Shown here piece after piece: positions 1 through 6,353 of a DNA stretch of 10,151 nt. The DNA is from JALZAA01 sp035316005. Lineage in GTDB: Bacteria > Actinomycetota > Acidimicrobiia > IMCC26256 > JACDBD01. Each line of letters begins with the position of its first letter. Position 1 is the first letter of the stretch. The notes under the pieces were generated by a model. That model did no database searches. It saw only the letters and a program-made list of their open reading frames with translations, and had not been told where the DNA came from. The stretch is from contig DATFXK010000372.1 of NCBI GenBank assembly GCA_035316005.1, positions 1-10,151 of the forward strand, in the 5' to 3' direction. The translations under genes were made by a program, and so were the position numbers.

Positions 1-534
1 ATGGAGTGGCCGGGCGCGGTCTGGATCGACGGCCTCGCCGACGGTCCCCGGGGCGCGGCGTTGACCATCGACCACGAGCTCGCGCACCAGTGGTGGCACG
101 CCCTGGTCGGCAACGACTCCATCCGGGCGCCCGTCGTCGACGAGCCGCTCGCGCAGTACTCCATGTGCGTCGTGGCGGCGGCGAACGGCAGCGCGTGCGA
201 CGCGCTCGGAGGAACGGGCGGCACCGACGCGCGAGAGAGGAACGAGTGCGCCGACCGGGCGACGACCGAGTTCGCGTCGGCGGCGCAGTACGGGTCCCTG
301 ATCTACGACCAGGCGCCCCAGCTCTACTTCGCGCTGGCCTCCGCAGTCGGGGCCGACGAGTCGATCGCCGCGCTCCGGGGCGTCGTGACGCGCCACGCTT
401 TCGGGATCATCACGCCGGCAGAGCTGCGGGACGAGCTCGTCGCCGCGTTCCCGCAGCAGGCCGACACGGTGCGCGCGCTGTGGGAGCGCTACATCGGCCC
501 GCCCGGCTGCGGCCTCAATCCGTCAGGAAAGTAG
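1..534 (+). CDS. M1-family zinc metallopeptidase, C-terminal part (5' end outside window)
   Basis: This is the C-terminal 177 residues of a gluzincin peptidase that would remove N-terminal residues from peptides using one zinc ion. The zinc site is visible as HELAH at residues 25-29, followed by Glu48 with the 18-residue spacing of the M1 family (HExxH-x18-E). Tyr102 in LIYDQAPQLYF fits the catalytic tyrosine that stabilises the transition state in this family. The opening MEWPG resembles the GxMEN-type substrate-binding motif, which normally lies just before the zinc site. The first ATG is therefore almost certainly internal and the gene starts upstream. Only about 130 residues follow the zinc site, so the protein lacks the long C-terminal helical domain of large aminopeptidases. 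Several cysteines (56, 66, 83, 169) would suit an exported protein, but the N-terminus is missing. The TAG stop lies 20 bp inside the 3' end of the convergent hydrolase gene. Confidence 0.85.
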   Translation: MEWPGAVWIDGLADGPRGAALTIDHELAHQWWHALVGNDSIRAPVVDEPLAQYSMCVVAAANGSACDALGGTGGTDARERNECADRATTEFASAAQYGSLIYDQAPQLYFALASAVGADESIAALRGVVTRHAFGIITPAELRDELVAAFPQQADTVRALWERYIGPPGCGLNPSGK

Positions 535-1393
535 TGATGCGGTGGTTGACGACGTCGGGTTCCTCGAGGTGCAGGAAGTGGCCGGTGCCCGGCACCATCA
601 CCAGCTCGAGCCCGGCGGGGAAGTGCGGCCGCAGCTCGTCCTCGACGACGATCTCGGCGCCCATCACGCCGTCGTCGGTGCCGTGGAGGTACAGGGTCGG
701 CACCGGGGTCGGCTCGAGGTACGCGCCCTGCACGTCGACGAGCGCCGGGTCGGCGTCCTTGGACCCGTACACGAACCGGTAGTAGTCGAGCGCCGCTGGC
801 AGCACGCCGGGCGCGCCGAGCGTCTTCTTCAGCTCGGCGATGAGCTCCGGGTCGGGCTCGAACCCCGGTGACCAGTCGCGCCACAGCTGGTCGACGAGCG
901 CGAAGTCGTCCATCGGCACGACGGCGTCGGAGAGGGGGAGCTGGAAGAAGAACTGGTACCAGGATCGCTTCAGCTGCGCGGGGTCGAAGAGGTGCTGGCC
1001 CAGCGCGCCGGCGTGCGGCACGGCCATGGCGGCCAGGCGGCGGAACCTCGCCGGCGCGTGTGCCACCGCGGTGTACGCCGCCATCGCGCCCCAGTCGTGG
1101 CCGACGAGCACCGCGGGACCGTCGCCGGCGAGCGCGTCGGCGAGCGCGATCGCGTCGAGCGCGAGCGAGGCGACCTGGTAGTTGCCGTCGGGCGCGAGGC
1201 CGGTGGGGTGGTAGCCGCGCATCCAGGGCGCCACCGCGCGGAAGCCCTCCTCGGCGAGATCGGCGAGGAGCGCCTCGTAGGTGGGCGCGTGGTCCGGGAA
1301 GCCGTGGAGGCACAGGGCGAGCGGCCCGTCCGCCGGGCCCGCTTCCAGATAGGCGAAGTCGATCCCGTTGGCGGTGACGCGGCCCTGCGGCAT
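515..1393 (-). CDS. Alpha/beta hydrolase, epoxide hydrolase-like
   Basis: A complete 292-residue soluble alpha/beta-hydrolase, the usual length for bacterial epoxide hydrolases. HGFPD at residues 30-34 supplies the oxyanion-hole His-Gly. GHDWG at 98-102 places Asp100 as the nucleophile, as in epoxide hydrolases and haloalkane dehalogenases rather than serine esterases. GTGHFLHLEEP supplies the catalytic His272, and Asp240 or Asp241 in HGTDDG is the likely charge-relay acid. The cap region contains SWYQFFFQLP (Tyr146) and DYYRFVY (Tyr204/205), which resemble the two ring-opening tyrosines of epoxide hydrolases. The substrate cannot be read from sequence. The ATG at 1393 sits directly before the conserved N-terminal strand; I see no strong ribosome site. 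It is divergent from the MarR gene across a 68-bp region holding candidate operators, so it could share that control. Its 3' end overlaps the peptidase gene by 20 bp. Confidence 0.88.
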   Translation of the reverse strand: MPQGRVTANGIDFAYLEAGPADGPLALCLHGFPDHAPTYEALLADLAEEGFRAVAPWMRGYHPTGLAPDGNYQVASLALDAIALADALAGDGPAVLVGHDWGAMAAYTAVAHAPARFRRLAAMAVPHAGALGQHLFDPAQLKRSWYQFFFQLPLSDAVVPMDDFALVDQLWRDWSPGFEPDPELIAELKKTLGAPGVLPAALDYYRFVYGSKDADPALVDVQGAYLEPTPVPTLYLHGTDDGVMGAEIVVEDELRPHFPAGLELVMVPGTGHFLHLEEPDVVNHRITTFLTD

Positions 1394-1423
1394 GCGCCGG
1401 AGCCTAGGCCCCGCCCCGACCGG

Positions 1424-1452
1424 TTTTGCCCTAATGATTAGCGTGCTAACGT
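1424..1452 (+). promoter_or_regulatory. Candidate leaderless promoter of the MarR efflux operon
   Basis: TAACGT at 1447-1452 fits the actinobacterial -10 pattern TANNNT and ends 9 bases before the ATG at 1462. A weak -35-like TTTGCC lies at 1425-1430, 16 bases upstream. Transcription would start at or very near the ATG, and no Shine-Dalgarno sequence is visible, so a leaderless message is the simplest reading. The stretch is conspicuously AT-rich against its GC-rich surroundings. This is inferred from position and base composition only. Confidence 0.45.
1431..1449. promoter_or_regulatory. Nested palindromes, likely MarR operator
   Basis: Two overlapping inverted repeats are directly visible: CTAAT-G-ATTAG at 1431-1441 and TTAGC-GT-GCTAA at 1438-1449, both with perfect 5-bp arms. 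They lie in the 68-bp gap between the divergent hydrolase and MarR genes, 12 bp before the MarR start, and overlap the proposed -10 element. MarR dimers typically bind palindromes of this size next to their own gene. Autorepression of the efflux operon, and perhaps control of the hydrolase, is therefore likely but inferred. Confidence 0.6.
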
Positions 1453-1461
1453 TTTCTGGTC

Positions 1462-1956
1462 ATGGTCGAGTCGAAGTACGACGAGTTCCTGGGTCGCCGC
1501 ATCGCTCTCACGCACAAGGTGGTGCACGAGTGGGCAGATCGCGCGCTCGCGCCCCACGAAGCGAGCATCACCGACTGGATCGTGCTCAAGTCGCTGCAGC
1601 GTCCCGAAGCCGCCGACGGCGTCAGCCAGCGTGAGCTAGCGGGCTGGATGGGCATCGAGCCGCCGACCGTGATCCGGCACCTCGATCGCCTCGAGGGCGC
1701 CGGGCTCGTCGCCCGCCGCCGCGACGACCGCGACCGGCGCGTGGTCCGGGTCACGATGACGGCCGCCGGGAGGCGGCGGTTCGAGCAGCTCGCGCTCGTG
1801 ATGAGCGCAGCCGACGCCGAGCTGCGAGCACAGCTCACCGCCCGCGAGCTGGAGGTTCTGCCCCGGGCACTCGAGAAGCTGCACGCATACGTCGCGGCCG
1901 ATGACAGCGCCGGAGAGCGAGAAAGGAGGAGCGCGCATGTCGCAGGTAGCCGCTGA
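1462..1956 (+). CDS. MarR-family transcriptional regulator
   Basis: A 164-residue winged helix-turn-helix regulator, slightly longer than the usual 140-150 residues because of an Arg/Ser-rich tail. The DNA-binding core spans about residues 54-100: SQRELAGWMGI and PPTVIRHLDRLEGAGLV form the helix-turn-helix, and RRRDDRDRRVVRV is the classic charged wing (the D-x-R-D-x-R pattern of MarR proteins). Flanking helices at 5-45 and 105-145 would form the dimer interface. It probably represses the ABC exporter genes downstream and itself, with release by a small lipophilic ligand; the ligand is unknown. The 3' end overlaps the ATPase start by 20 bp, so the genes are transcribed together. ATG 1462 is chosen because a TANNNT -10 element ends 9 bases upstream. 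No ribosome site is present, suggesting leaderless translation. Confidence 0.9.
   Translation: MVESKYDEFLGRRIALTHKVVHEWADRALAPHEASITDWIVLKSLQRPEAADGVSQRELAGWMGIEPPTVIRHLDRLEGAGLVARRRDDRDRRVVRVTMTAAGRRRFEQLALVMSAADAELRAQLTARELEVLPRALEKLHAYVAADDSAGERERRSAHVAGSR
1922..1930 (+). promoter_or_regulatory. Strong ribosome binding site that fixes the ATPase start
   Basis: AAAGGAGGA lies 6 bases before ATG 1937, inside the end of the MarR reading frame. It decides between that ATG and an in-frame start at 1901, which has no such site and would add 12 residues without family conservation. Its position within the upstream gene suggests translational coupling. Confidence 0.8.
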
Positions 1957-2908
1957 CACCGCGCTCGACGAGGTCATCCGCACCGAGGGCCTCACGAAGG
2001 TCTTCCCGGGCGGCGTGAAGGCCGTCGACCACCTCGACCTGTCGCTCCGGCGGGGGGAGATCTTCGGCCTGCTCGGCCCGAACGGCGCCGGGAAGACGAC
2101 GACCGTCGGCATGCTCACCTCGATGGTGATCCCGACCGAGGGCAGCGCCGTCGTGGGCGGCGTCGACGTCGTCGCCCATCCCGCACTCGCCAAGCAAGCG
2201 ATCGGCATCGTGCCGCAGACCAACACGCTCGACCGGTCGCTCAGCGTGTGGGAGAACCTCTACTTCCACGGCCGGTTCTTCGGGATGAGCGCGCGCGAGG
2301 CGAAGTCCGAGGCGACGCGGCTCCTCGAGAAGTTCTGGCTCGCCGATCGCGCGTCGGCCGAGGTGCTCGCGCTGTCGGGCGGCATGGCACAGCGCCTGAT
2401 GGTGGCGCGTGCCGTCATGCACCGGCCGGCGATCCTCTTCCTCGACGAGCCGACCGCCGGCCTCGACCCCCAGAGCCGGATCGCACTGTGGCAGATCCTC
2501 GAGGAGCTGCACGGCGAGGGGCAGACGATCCTCCTGACGACGCACTACATGGAGGAGGCGGACCAGCTCTGCGACCGGGTGGCGATCATGGACCACGGCC
2601 GCATCCTCGCCCTCGAGACTCCGGCGGGCCTCAAGCGCAGCGTCGGCGCCGACACGATCGTCACCGTGTCCGCCGACGGGAAGCTCGACGAGCTCGCCCG
2701 CCTGCTCGAACAACGGGTGCCGGGCGTCCTGCGCGCAACCCAGGTCGACTCGACTGTGCAGCTCGGCGTCAAGGGCGCCGAGGGCGTGCTCCCGGCCGTG
2801 ATCAACGCGGCCGAGGACGGCGGCTTCACCGTCACCGACCTCTCGGTGGCCGAGCCGACGCTCGAGACCGTCTTCATCAACCTCACCGGAAAGGAGTTGC
2901 GCGACTGA
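1937..2908 (+). CDS. ABC transporter ATP-binding protein, DrrA-like (drug/lipid export)
   Basis: A 323-residue cytoplasmic ATPase that would power the membrane permease encoded next. All nucleotide-binding motifs are intact: Walker A GPNGAGKT (47-54), Q-loop Gln94 in VPQTNTLD, signature LSGGM (146-150), Walker B ILFLDE (166-171, catalytic Glu171), D-loop GLD and H-loop His203 in TTHYMEEAD. Length, the VWENLYFHGRFFG segment and the C-terminal PTLETVFINLTGKELRD match the daunorubicin-resistance (DrrA/NodI) branch, which has an extra C-terminal domain of about 80 residues. The start is set by the AAAGGAGGA site. The gene overlaps MarR by 20 bp, and its TGA shares one base with the permease ATG (TGATG), so the subunits are probably coupled in translation. 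The substrate is unknown; antibiotics, toxic lipophiles or lipids are typical of the group. Confidence 0.93.
   Translation: MSQVAADTALDEVIRTEGLTKVFPGGVKAVDHLDLSLRRGEIFGLLGPNGAGKTTTVGMLTSMVIPTEGSAVVGGVDVVAHPALAKQAIGIVPQTNTLDRSLSVWENLYFHGRFFGMSAREAKSEATRLLEKFWLADRASAEVLALSGGMAQRLMVARAVMHRPAILFLDEPTAGLDPQSRIALWQILEELHGEGQTILLTTHYMEEADQLCDRVAIMDHGRILALETPAGLKRSVGADTIVTVSADGKLDELARLLEQRVPGVLRATQVDSTVQLGVKGAEGVLPAVINAAEDGGFTVTDLSVAEPTLETVFINLTGKELRD
2888..2895 (+). promoter_or_regulatory. Ribosome binding site for the ABC-2 permease
   Basis: GAAAGGAG lies 12 bases before ATG 2908, within the end of the ATPase gene. The spacing is a little long, but the match is strong and supports the ATG that overlaps the ATPase stop codon. 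Confidence 0.6.
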
Positions 2909-3789
2909 TGGCCACCACCACGACTGCCCCCGACACCGCGGCGGCCGGCGGTCTCGCCACCGCCCGCCGCAGTACCACCACCGCGAGCTGGTCCGCGTTC
3001 CGCGCCCTGCTCCTGCGCGACCTCACGGTCCTACGCAAGACCCTCAACGAGTTCCTGCCGCGCACCATCCTGCAACCGTTCCTGCTCGTGTTCGTGTTCA
3101 CGTACGTGTTCCCGAAGATCGGCCAGGGTGTCGGCGGCGGCGGCGGCCCGGCCGCCCAGTCGGCATTCGCGACGCTCCTCGTCGCCGGCGTCGTCGGGAT
3201 CACGATCCTGTTCCAGGGCATCCAGGCCGTCGCCCTGCCGATGGTGCAGGAGTTCGGGTACACGAAGGAGATCGAGGACCGGGTGCTCGCGCCGCTGCCC
3301 GTCTCGCTCGTCGCGCTGGCCAAGGTCACCTCGGGCGCGATCCAGGGGATGATCGCCGCGCTCATCGTGTTCCCGATCGCCGCCGTCGTGCCCGCGAACG
3401 ACGTGCACCTGCACGTGAACTGGCCCGTGCTCCTCACGCTGGCCCCGCTCGCGTGCGTGGCGTCGTCGGCGCTCGGCCTCACCTTCGGGACCCGCTTCGA
3501 GCCCCGCACCGTGCCGATGATGTTCGGCGTCGTCGTGATCCCGCTGACGTTCCTCGGCTGCGTCTACTACTCCTGGACCGCGCTGGGGCCGATCAAGGTC
3601 TGGGGCTTCTCCTGGCTGAAGTGGCTCGTGCTCGTGAACCCGCTCGTCTACATGAGCGAGGGCTTCCGGGGCGCTCTGACGACGGCCGACCACATGTCGC
3701 TCGCGGCGGTGTATCTGGTGCTCGCGGGGTTCGCGGCCCTGTTCCTCTACCTGGGCATCAACGGATTCAAGAAGCGGGTCCTGAGCTAG
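2908..3789 (+). CDS. ABC-2 type transporter permease, DrrB-like
   Basis: A 293-residue integral membrane protein forming the transmembrane half of the exporter driven by the ATPase just upstream. After an Ala/Thr-rich cytoplasmic tail of about 28 residues comes FRALLLRDLTVLRKT, the amphipathic segment typical of ABC-2 permeases. Hydrophobic segments lie near 55-68, 86-110, 140-162, 174-194, 202-222 and 264-284, giving the usual six. EIEDRVLAPLP (121-131) is the conserved cytoplasmic loop expected to contact the ATPase, and IPLTFLGCVYY plus VNPLVYMSEGFR (243-254) are family hallmarks. A Gly-rich GVGGGGG stretch at 74-80 lies in the first external loop. The start is the ATG sharing a base with the ATPase TGA; an open frame continues upstream but only within the ATPase gene. 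Confidence 0.92.
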   Translation: MATTTTAPDTAAAGGLATARRSTTTASWSAFRALLLRDLTVLRKTLNEFLPRTILQPFLLVFVFTYVFPKIGQGVGGGGGPAAQSAFATLLVAGVVGITILFQGIQAVALPMVQEFGYTKEIEDRVLAPLPVSLVALAKVTSGAIQGMIAALIVFPIAAVVPANDVHLHVNWPVLLTLAPLACVASSALGLTFGTRFEPRTVPMMFGVVVIPLTFLGCVYYSWTALGPIKVWGFSWLKWLVLVNPLVYMSEGFRGALTTADHMSLAAVYLVLAGFAALFLYLGINGFKKRVLS

Positions 3790-3799
3790 AAGGGCTGTG

Positions 3800-3819
3800 A
3801 CGTCCGGCGGGGCGTGTTT
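3800..3819 (+). terminator. Possible weak terminator hairpin after the efflux operon
   Basis: Starting 10 bases after the permease stop, ACGTCC (3800-3805) can pair with GGGCGT (3810-3815), including one G-T pair, around a GGCG loop. It is followed by GTTT. The stem is only six pairs and the T-tract is short, so it is at best a weak intrinsic terminator. It lies before the candidate promoter of the next gene, where a terminator would be expected. Confidence 0.3.
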
Positions 3820-3839
3820 CTCAATAGGCGCCCAATCGG

Positions 3840-3845
3840 TATCCT
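3840..3845 (+). promoter_or_regulatory. Candidate -10 element for a leaderless hydrolase message
   Basis: TATCCT fits the TANNNT pattern and ends 6 bases before the GTG at 3852, so transcription could begin on the start codon itself. No convincing -35 box is visible; TTTCTC at 3817-3822 is a poor match at 17-bp spacing. It would give the second plus-strand run its own promoter. Confidence 0.35.
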
Positions 3846-3851
3846 CCAAGG

Positions 3852-4724
3852 GTGCGCGGGGGGATCCAGCTCTCGTTCCATGGTGTGCGGGGTTCGACGC
3901 CGTGTGCGGGGCCGCAGTACGAGCGGTACGGCGGCAACACGTCCTGCGTGGCGCTCGAGGCCGACGGCCACGACCCGATCATCTTCGACATGGGGACGGG
4001 CCTGCGGCCCTGCGGCCAGTCGCTCGAGGTCGACGGCCCCTTCCACGGGACCGTTCTCTTGAGCCACCTGCACTGGGACCACATCCAGGGGCTCCCCTTC
4101 TTCGGCCCCGTCTCGGCGGCCGACGCCGTGCTCGACATCTACGGCCCGGCGCAGGAGTCGGGGCCGCTCGACGCCGTGTTCACCGGCGTGATGCAGCAGC
4201 CGTACTTCCCGATCACGCCGGACGAGCTGCACGGCACGGTCCGCTTCCACGACGCCGCCAACGACGACTTCGCGGTCAACGGCGCCAAGGTGCGGTCGCG
4301 CTGGGTGCGGCACACGAGCCCGACGATCGGGTTCCGGGTCGACCTCGACGGGCACACGGTCGCGTACGTGTCCGACCACGGCCCCGGCTGCTCGGACGAT
4401 GCCGACGACTTCGTGCCGCCGGAGATCCTCGACCTCGCCGACGGCGTCGACGTGCTGATCCACGACGCGCAGCACACGTGTGAGGAGTTCGAGCACAAGC
4501 GTCACTTCGGGCATTCGACGGTGGACTACGCCGTCCACGTCGCCCGCGAGGCGGGGGCGCGCCGCCTGATGCTGTTCCACCACTGCCCCTCGCACTCGGA
4601 CGACAACGTCGACCTCATGCACCTGTACAGCAGCGCGCTCGCCGAACGGGTCGCGGGCGGGTTGGAGGTGCTCGCAGCTCGGGAAGGCCTCGTCGTCGAG
4701 CTGCGCTCCGTCCTGACGAGGTGA
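3852..4724 (+). CDS. Metallo-beta-lactamase-fold hydrolase
   Basis: A 290-residue protein of the metallo-beta-lactamase superfamily, resembling the RNase Z/PhnP-like and cyclic-nucleotide phosphodiesterase-like branch. The N-terminal GVRGSTP-x3-GP-x4-RYGGNTSC (11-32) is characteristic of this branch. The metal site is SHLHWDH (71-77: His72, His74, Asp76, His77), with further ligand candidates His154, Asp175 in SDHGPG, and His221 or His243/244 in GHSTVD and LFHHCPSH. LIHDAQHT (202-209) is another conserved element. These proteins usually cleave phosphodiester bonds, but the substrate cannot be read here; true beta-lactamase activity is unlikely. The GTG start is chosen because only a few residues precede the conserved first strand and a TANNNT element lies 6 bases upstream. 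It is the first gene of a closely spaced run with the flavin enzymes, 15 bp ahead of the next. Confidence 0.88.
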   Translation: MRGGIQLSFHGVRGSTPCAGPQYERYGGNTSCVALEADGHDPIIFDMGTGLRPCGQSLEVDGPFHGTVLLSHLHWDHIQGLPFFGPVSAADAVLDIYGPAQESGPLDAVFTGVMQQPYFPITPDELHGTVRFHDAANDDFAVNGAKVRSRWVRHTSPTIGFRVDLDGHTVAYVSDHGPGCSDDADDFVPPEILDLADGVDVLIHDAQHTCEEFEHKRHFGHSTVDYAVHVAREAGARRLMLFHHCPSHSDDNVDLMHLYSSALAERVAGGLEVLAAREGLVVELRSVLTR

Positions 4725-4739
4725 GCGCGTCGTCGCCGC

Positions 4740-5246
4740 ATGAGTGAATCGGAGAGCGCCGAGACGCTCATGCCGCCCGACGAGCCGTCCTTCCGGACGG
4801 TTCTCGGGCACTTTGCCACCGGGGTCACGATCATCACGGCGATGGACGGCAACGAGCCCATCGGCGTGTCGGCGAATTCGTTCACGTCGGTCTCGCTCGA
4901 TCCTCCGCTCGTGCTGTTCTGCGCATCGAAGGTGTCGAGCACGTGGCCGAAGATCGAGGCCGCGGGCAAGTTCACGGTGAACATCCTCAACGAGCACCAG
5001 GAGGACGTCTGCCGGGTGTTCGCGACGAAGGGCGCCGACCGGTTCAGCCGCATCGGCTGGCGACGCTCGGCCGGTGGGTCGCCGATCCTGCACGACGCGC
5101 TGGCGTACGTCGACTGCACGATCCGGGACCAGCACGACGGCGGCGACCACCTCATCGTCGTCGGCGACGTGCAGGAGCTCGGGGTCCTCGGCGACGACGG
5201 CCCGCTCATCTTCTATCGGGGCGGCTACGGCCACTTCACGAGCTGA
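4740..5246 (+). CDS. Flavin reductase-like FMN-binding protein
   Basis: A 168-residue split-barrel flavoprotein of the family that includes HpaC, NtaB and RutF. Such proteins use NAD(P)H to reduce free flavin, often for a partner monooxygenase. Family motifs appear in order: LGHFATGVTIITA (22-34), IGVSANSFTSVSLDPPLVLFC (41-61), FTVNILNEHQ (78-87), GDHLIVVGDV (135-144) and PLIFYRGGYG (155-164). SANSFTSVSLDPP is the flavin-phosphate-binding stretch, and His137 lies in the conserved G-D-H element. Met1 at 4740 and Met11 are both possible starts. I kept the first because the spacing from the previous stop is only 15 bp; the best ribosome-site match, GAGGTGAG, is rather far upstream at 15 bases. 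No monooxygenase is next to it; the neighbour is another flavoprotein of the nitroreductase type. It could instead be an F420- or FMN-binding protein of unknown substrate. Confidence 0.88.
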   Translation: MSESESAETLMPPDEPSFRTVLGHFATGVTIITAMDGNEPIGVSANSFTSVSLDPPLVLFCASKVSSTWPKIEAAGKFTVNILNEHQEDVCRVFATKGADRFSRIGWRRSAGGSPILHDALAYVDCTIRDQHDGGDHLIVVGDVQELGVLGDDGPLIFYRGGYGHFTS

Positions 5247-5256
5247 CGGTCGTCCG

Positions 5257-5868
5257 GTGGATGCCAGCCGGCTGTCGATGCCGCTCGGCGAGGCCATGTT
5301 CACGCAGCGTGCGATTCGCCGGTTCAAGCGCGACCCGATCCCGCCCGCGGACCTGGAGCTCATCCTCGAGGCCGCGGTCAGGGCGCCCAACGGCGGCAAC
5401 CTGCAGCCGGCGCGCTTCCTCGTCGTGAACGACCCTGACACGATCCGGGAGTTCGGTGCGCTGTACCGCGCGGCCTGGTGGGCGAAGCGCCACGACGAGG
5501 GGTTCCGCGTGTTCGAGGATCTCCCGCGCGGGTTCCATCCCGCGGCGGGCTTGGCCGACGCGATGGGCGACGTGCCGTGCATCGTGTTCGCGCTCGCGGT
5601 CCACGACGCACCGGCGGACTCGGTCATCCCTGCCGTGCAGAACCTGATGCTCGCGGCACGCGCCCTCGGGATCGGATCGGTGCCGACGACGCTGCACCCC
5701 TCGGTCATGGATCGCTTTCACCGGATGTTCGGCATCCCGGACGACGCCGGGTTCCATTTCTGCGTGCCGTTGGGGTATCCGCAGGGCAACTTCGGCCCCA
5801 ACGTGCGCAAGCCGATCTCGAAGACGTCCTTCCTCGACCGGTGGGGCGCCCCGGGCCCCTGGGGCTGA
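5257..5868 (+). CDS. Nitroreductase-family flavoprotein
   Basis: A 203-residue FMN-dependent oxidoreductase of the nitroreductase fold, which normally works as a dimer using NAD(P)H. The flavin-binding N-terminus is FTQRAIRRFKRDPIP (15-29), followed by LEAAVRAPNGGNLQPARFLVVND (37-59), where the P-x-G-x-N and Q-P-x-x-F elements surround FMN. AVQNLMLAARALGIGSVPTT (126-145) is the second conserved flavin and dimer segment. An insert near 73-100 with AWWAKRHDEGFRVFEDL would form a lid over the active site. GTG 5257, 10 bp after the reductase stop, is chosen because N-terminal D-x-x-R-L-S-x-P-L-G-E-A-M seems conserved in relatives; this is from memory. ATG 5278 is a reasonable alternative giving 196 residues. 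Neither has a clear ribosome site. The substrate is unknown. Reading on upstream runs into the reductase gene out of frame and is rejected. Confidence 0.88.
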   Translation: MDASRLSMPLGEAMFTQRAIRRFKRDPIPPADLELILEAAVRAPNGGNLQPARFLVVNDPDTIREFGALYRAAWWAKRHDEGFRVFEDLPRGFHPAAGLADAMGDVPCIVFALAVHDAPADSVIPAVQNLMLAARALGIGSVPTTLHPSVMDRFHRMFGIPDDAGFHFCVPLGYPQGNFGPNVRKPISKTSFLDRWGAPGPWG

Positions 5869-5870
5869 CC

Positions 5871-6350
5871 GTGGACGCGCTCGTCTTCGCGGCCCGGGTC
5901 ACGGTGGCGGTCGTCCTCGCCTACGCGGCGTTCGCCAAGATGCACGAAGCGGGACGGCTGCCGGGCCAGATGCGGGCAATCGGCGTGCCGCCGCCGCTCT
6001 CGGTGGCCGCCGCCGTGGTCGTCCCGACCGTCGAGCTCGTGATCGCGTTGGCGCTCCTCGGCTTCCCGTACTCACCCGTGCCCGCGTTCGCGGCGATCGC
6101 GGTCCTGGCGTTGTTCACCGGAGTCGTGATCGCCAACCTCACGAGCGGGCAACGGAAGCCGTGCCCTTGCTTCGGCGCGGTCGCGGTCGAACGCCCCGTC
6201 TCGTCGCTGGCGCTGGTCCGCAACGCGTGGCTGCTCGCCCTCGCGATCATCGCCACCGGCGACCCGACCGGCGACTCGGGTGCGCTCTTCCTCCCGGTCT
6301 TCCTCGTGCTCGCGGTCGTCACGCTGTTCGTCGTCCGCGCGACGAGCTGA
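5871..6350 (+). CDS. MauE/DoxX-like redox-associated membrane protein
   Basis: A 159-residue membrane protein with four hydrophobic segments near 4-22, 44-64, 70-90 and 116-130, plus a fifth at 138-155. PCPCFGA (97-103) contains a Cys98-x-Cys100 pair just after the third segment. This is the hallmark of the MauE family, named after a methylamine-utilisation protein and often linked to disulfide formation in exported proteins. F-A-K-M-H near residue 21 fits the F-x-K region at the end of the first helix in MauE and DoxX proteins. The GTG start lies 2 bp after the nitroreductase stop, so co-translation is likely; an open frame further upstream only overlaps that gene. No mau structural genes are present, so methylamine use is not implied. 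Its stop lies 3 bp from the stop of the convergent DUF4395 gene. Confidence 0.82.
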   Translation: MDALVFAARVTVAVVLAYAAFAKMHEAGRLPGQMRAIGVPPPLSVAAAVVVPTVELVIALALLGFPYSPVPAFAAIAVLALFTGVVIANLTSGQRKPCPCFGAVAVERPVSSLALVRNAWLLALAIIATGDPTGDSGALFLPVFLVLAVVTLFVVRATS

Positions 6351-6353
6351 CGG

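Noticed and set aside
1835..2713. A 292-codon minus-strand open frame opposite the ABC ATPase
   Set aside because: The plus strand carries every ABC ATPase motif in order; the minus-strand product is His/Glu/Arg-rich with no family pattern.
2248..2907. Upstream extension of the permease frame
   Set aside because: It translates the ATPase gene out of frame as Arg/Gly-rich sequence. ATG 2908 overlaps the ATPase stop and has an upstream ribosome site.
3786..5708. A 640-codon open frame on the minus strand
   Set aside because: It lies antisense to three well-supported genes (metallo-hydrolase, flavin reductase, nitroreductase), has a low-complexity Arg/Val/His/Asp-rich composition and shows no recognisable motif. 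Long antisense frames are expected at this GC content.
5478..5870. Upstream extension of the MauE-like frame
   Set aside because: It lies within the nitroreductase gene out of frame and would place a hydrophilic Arg-rich stretch before the first membrane helix.
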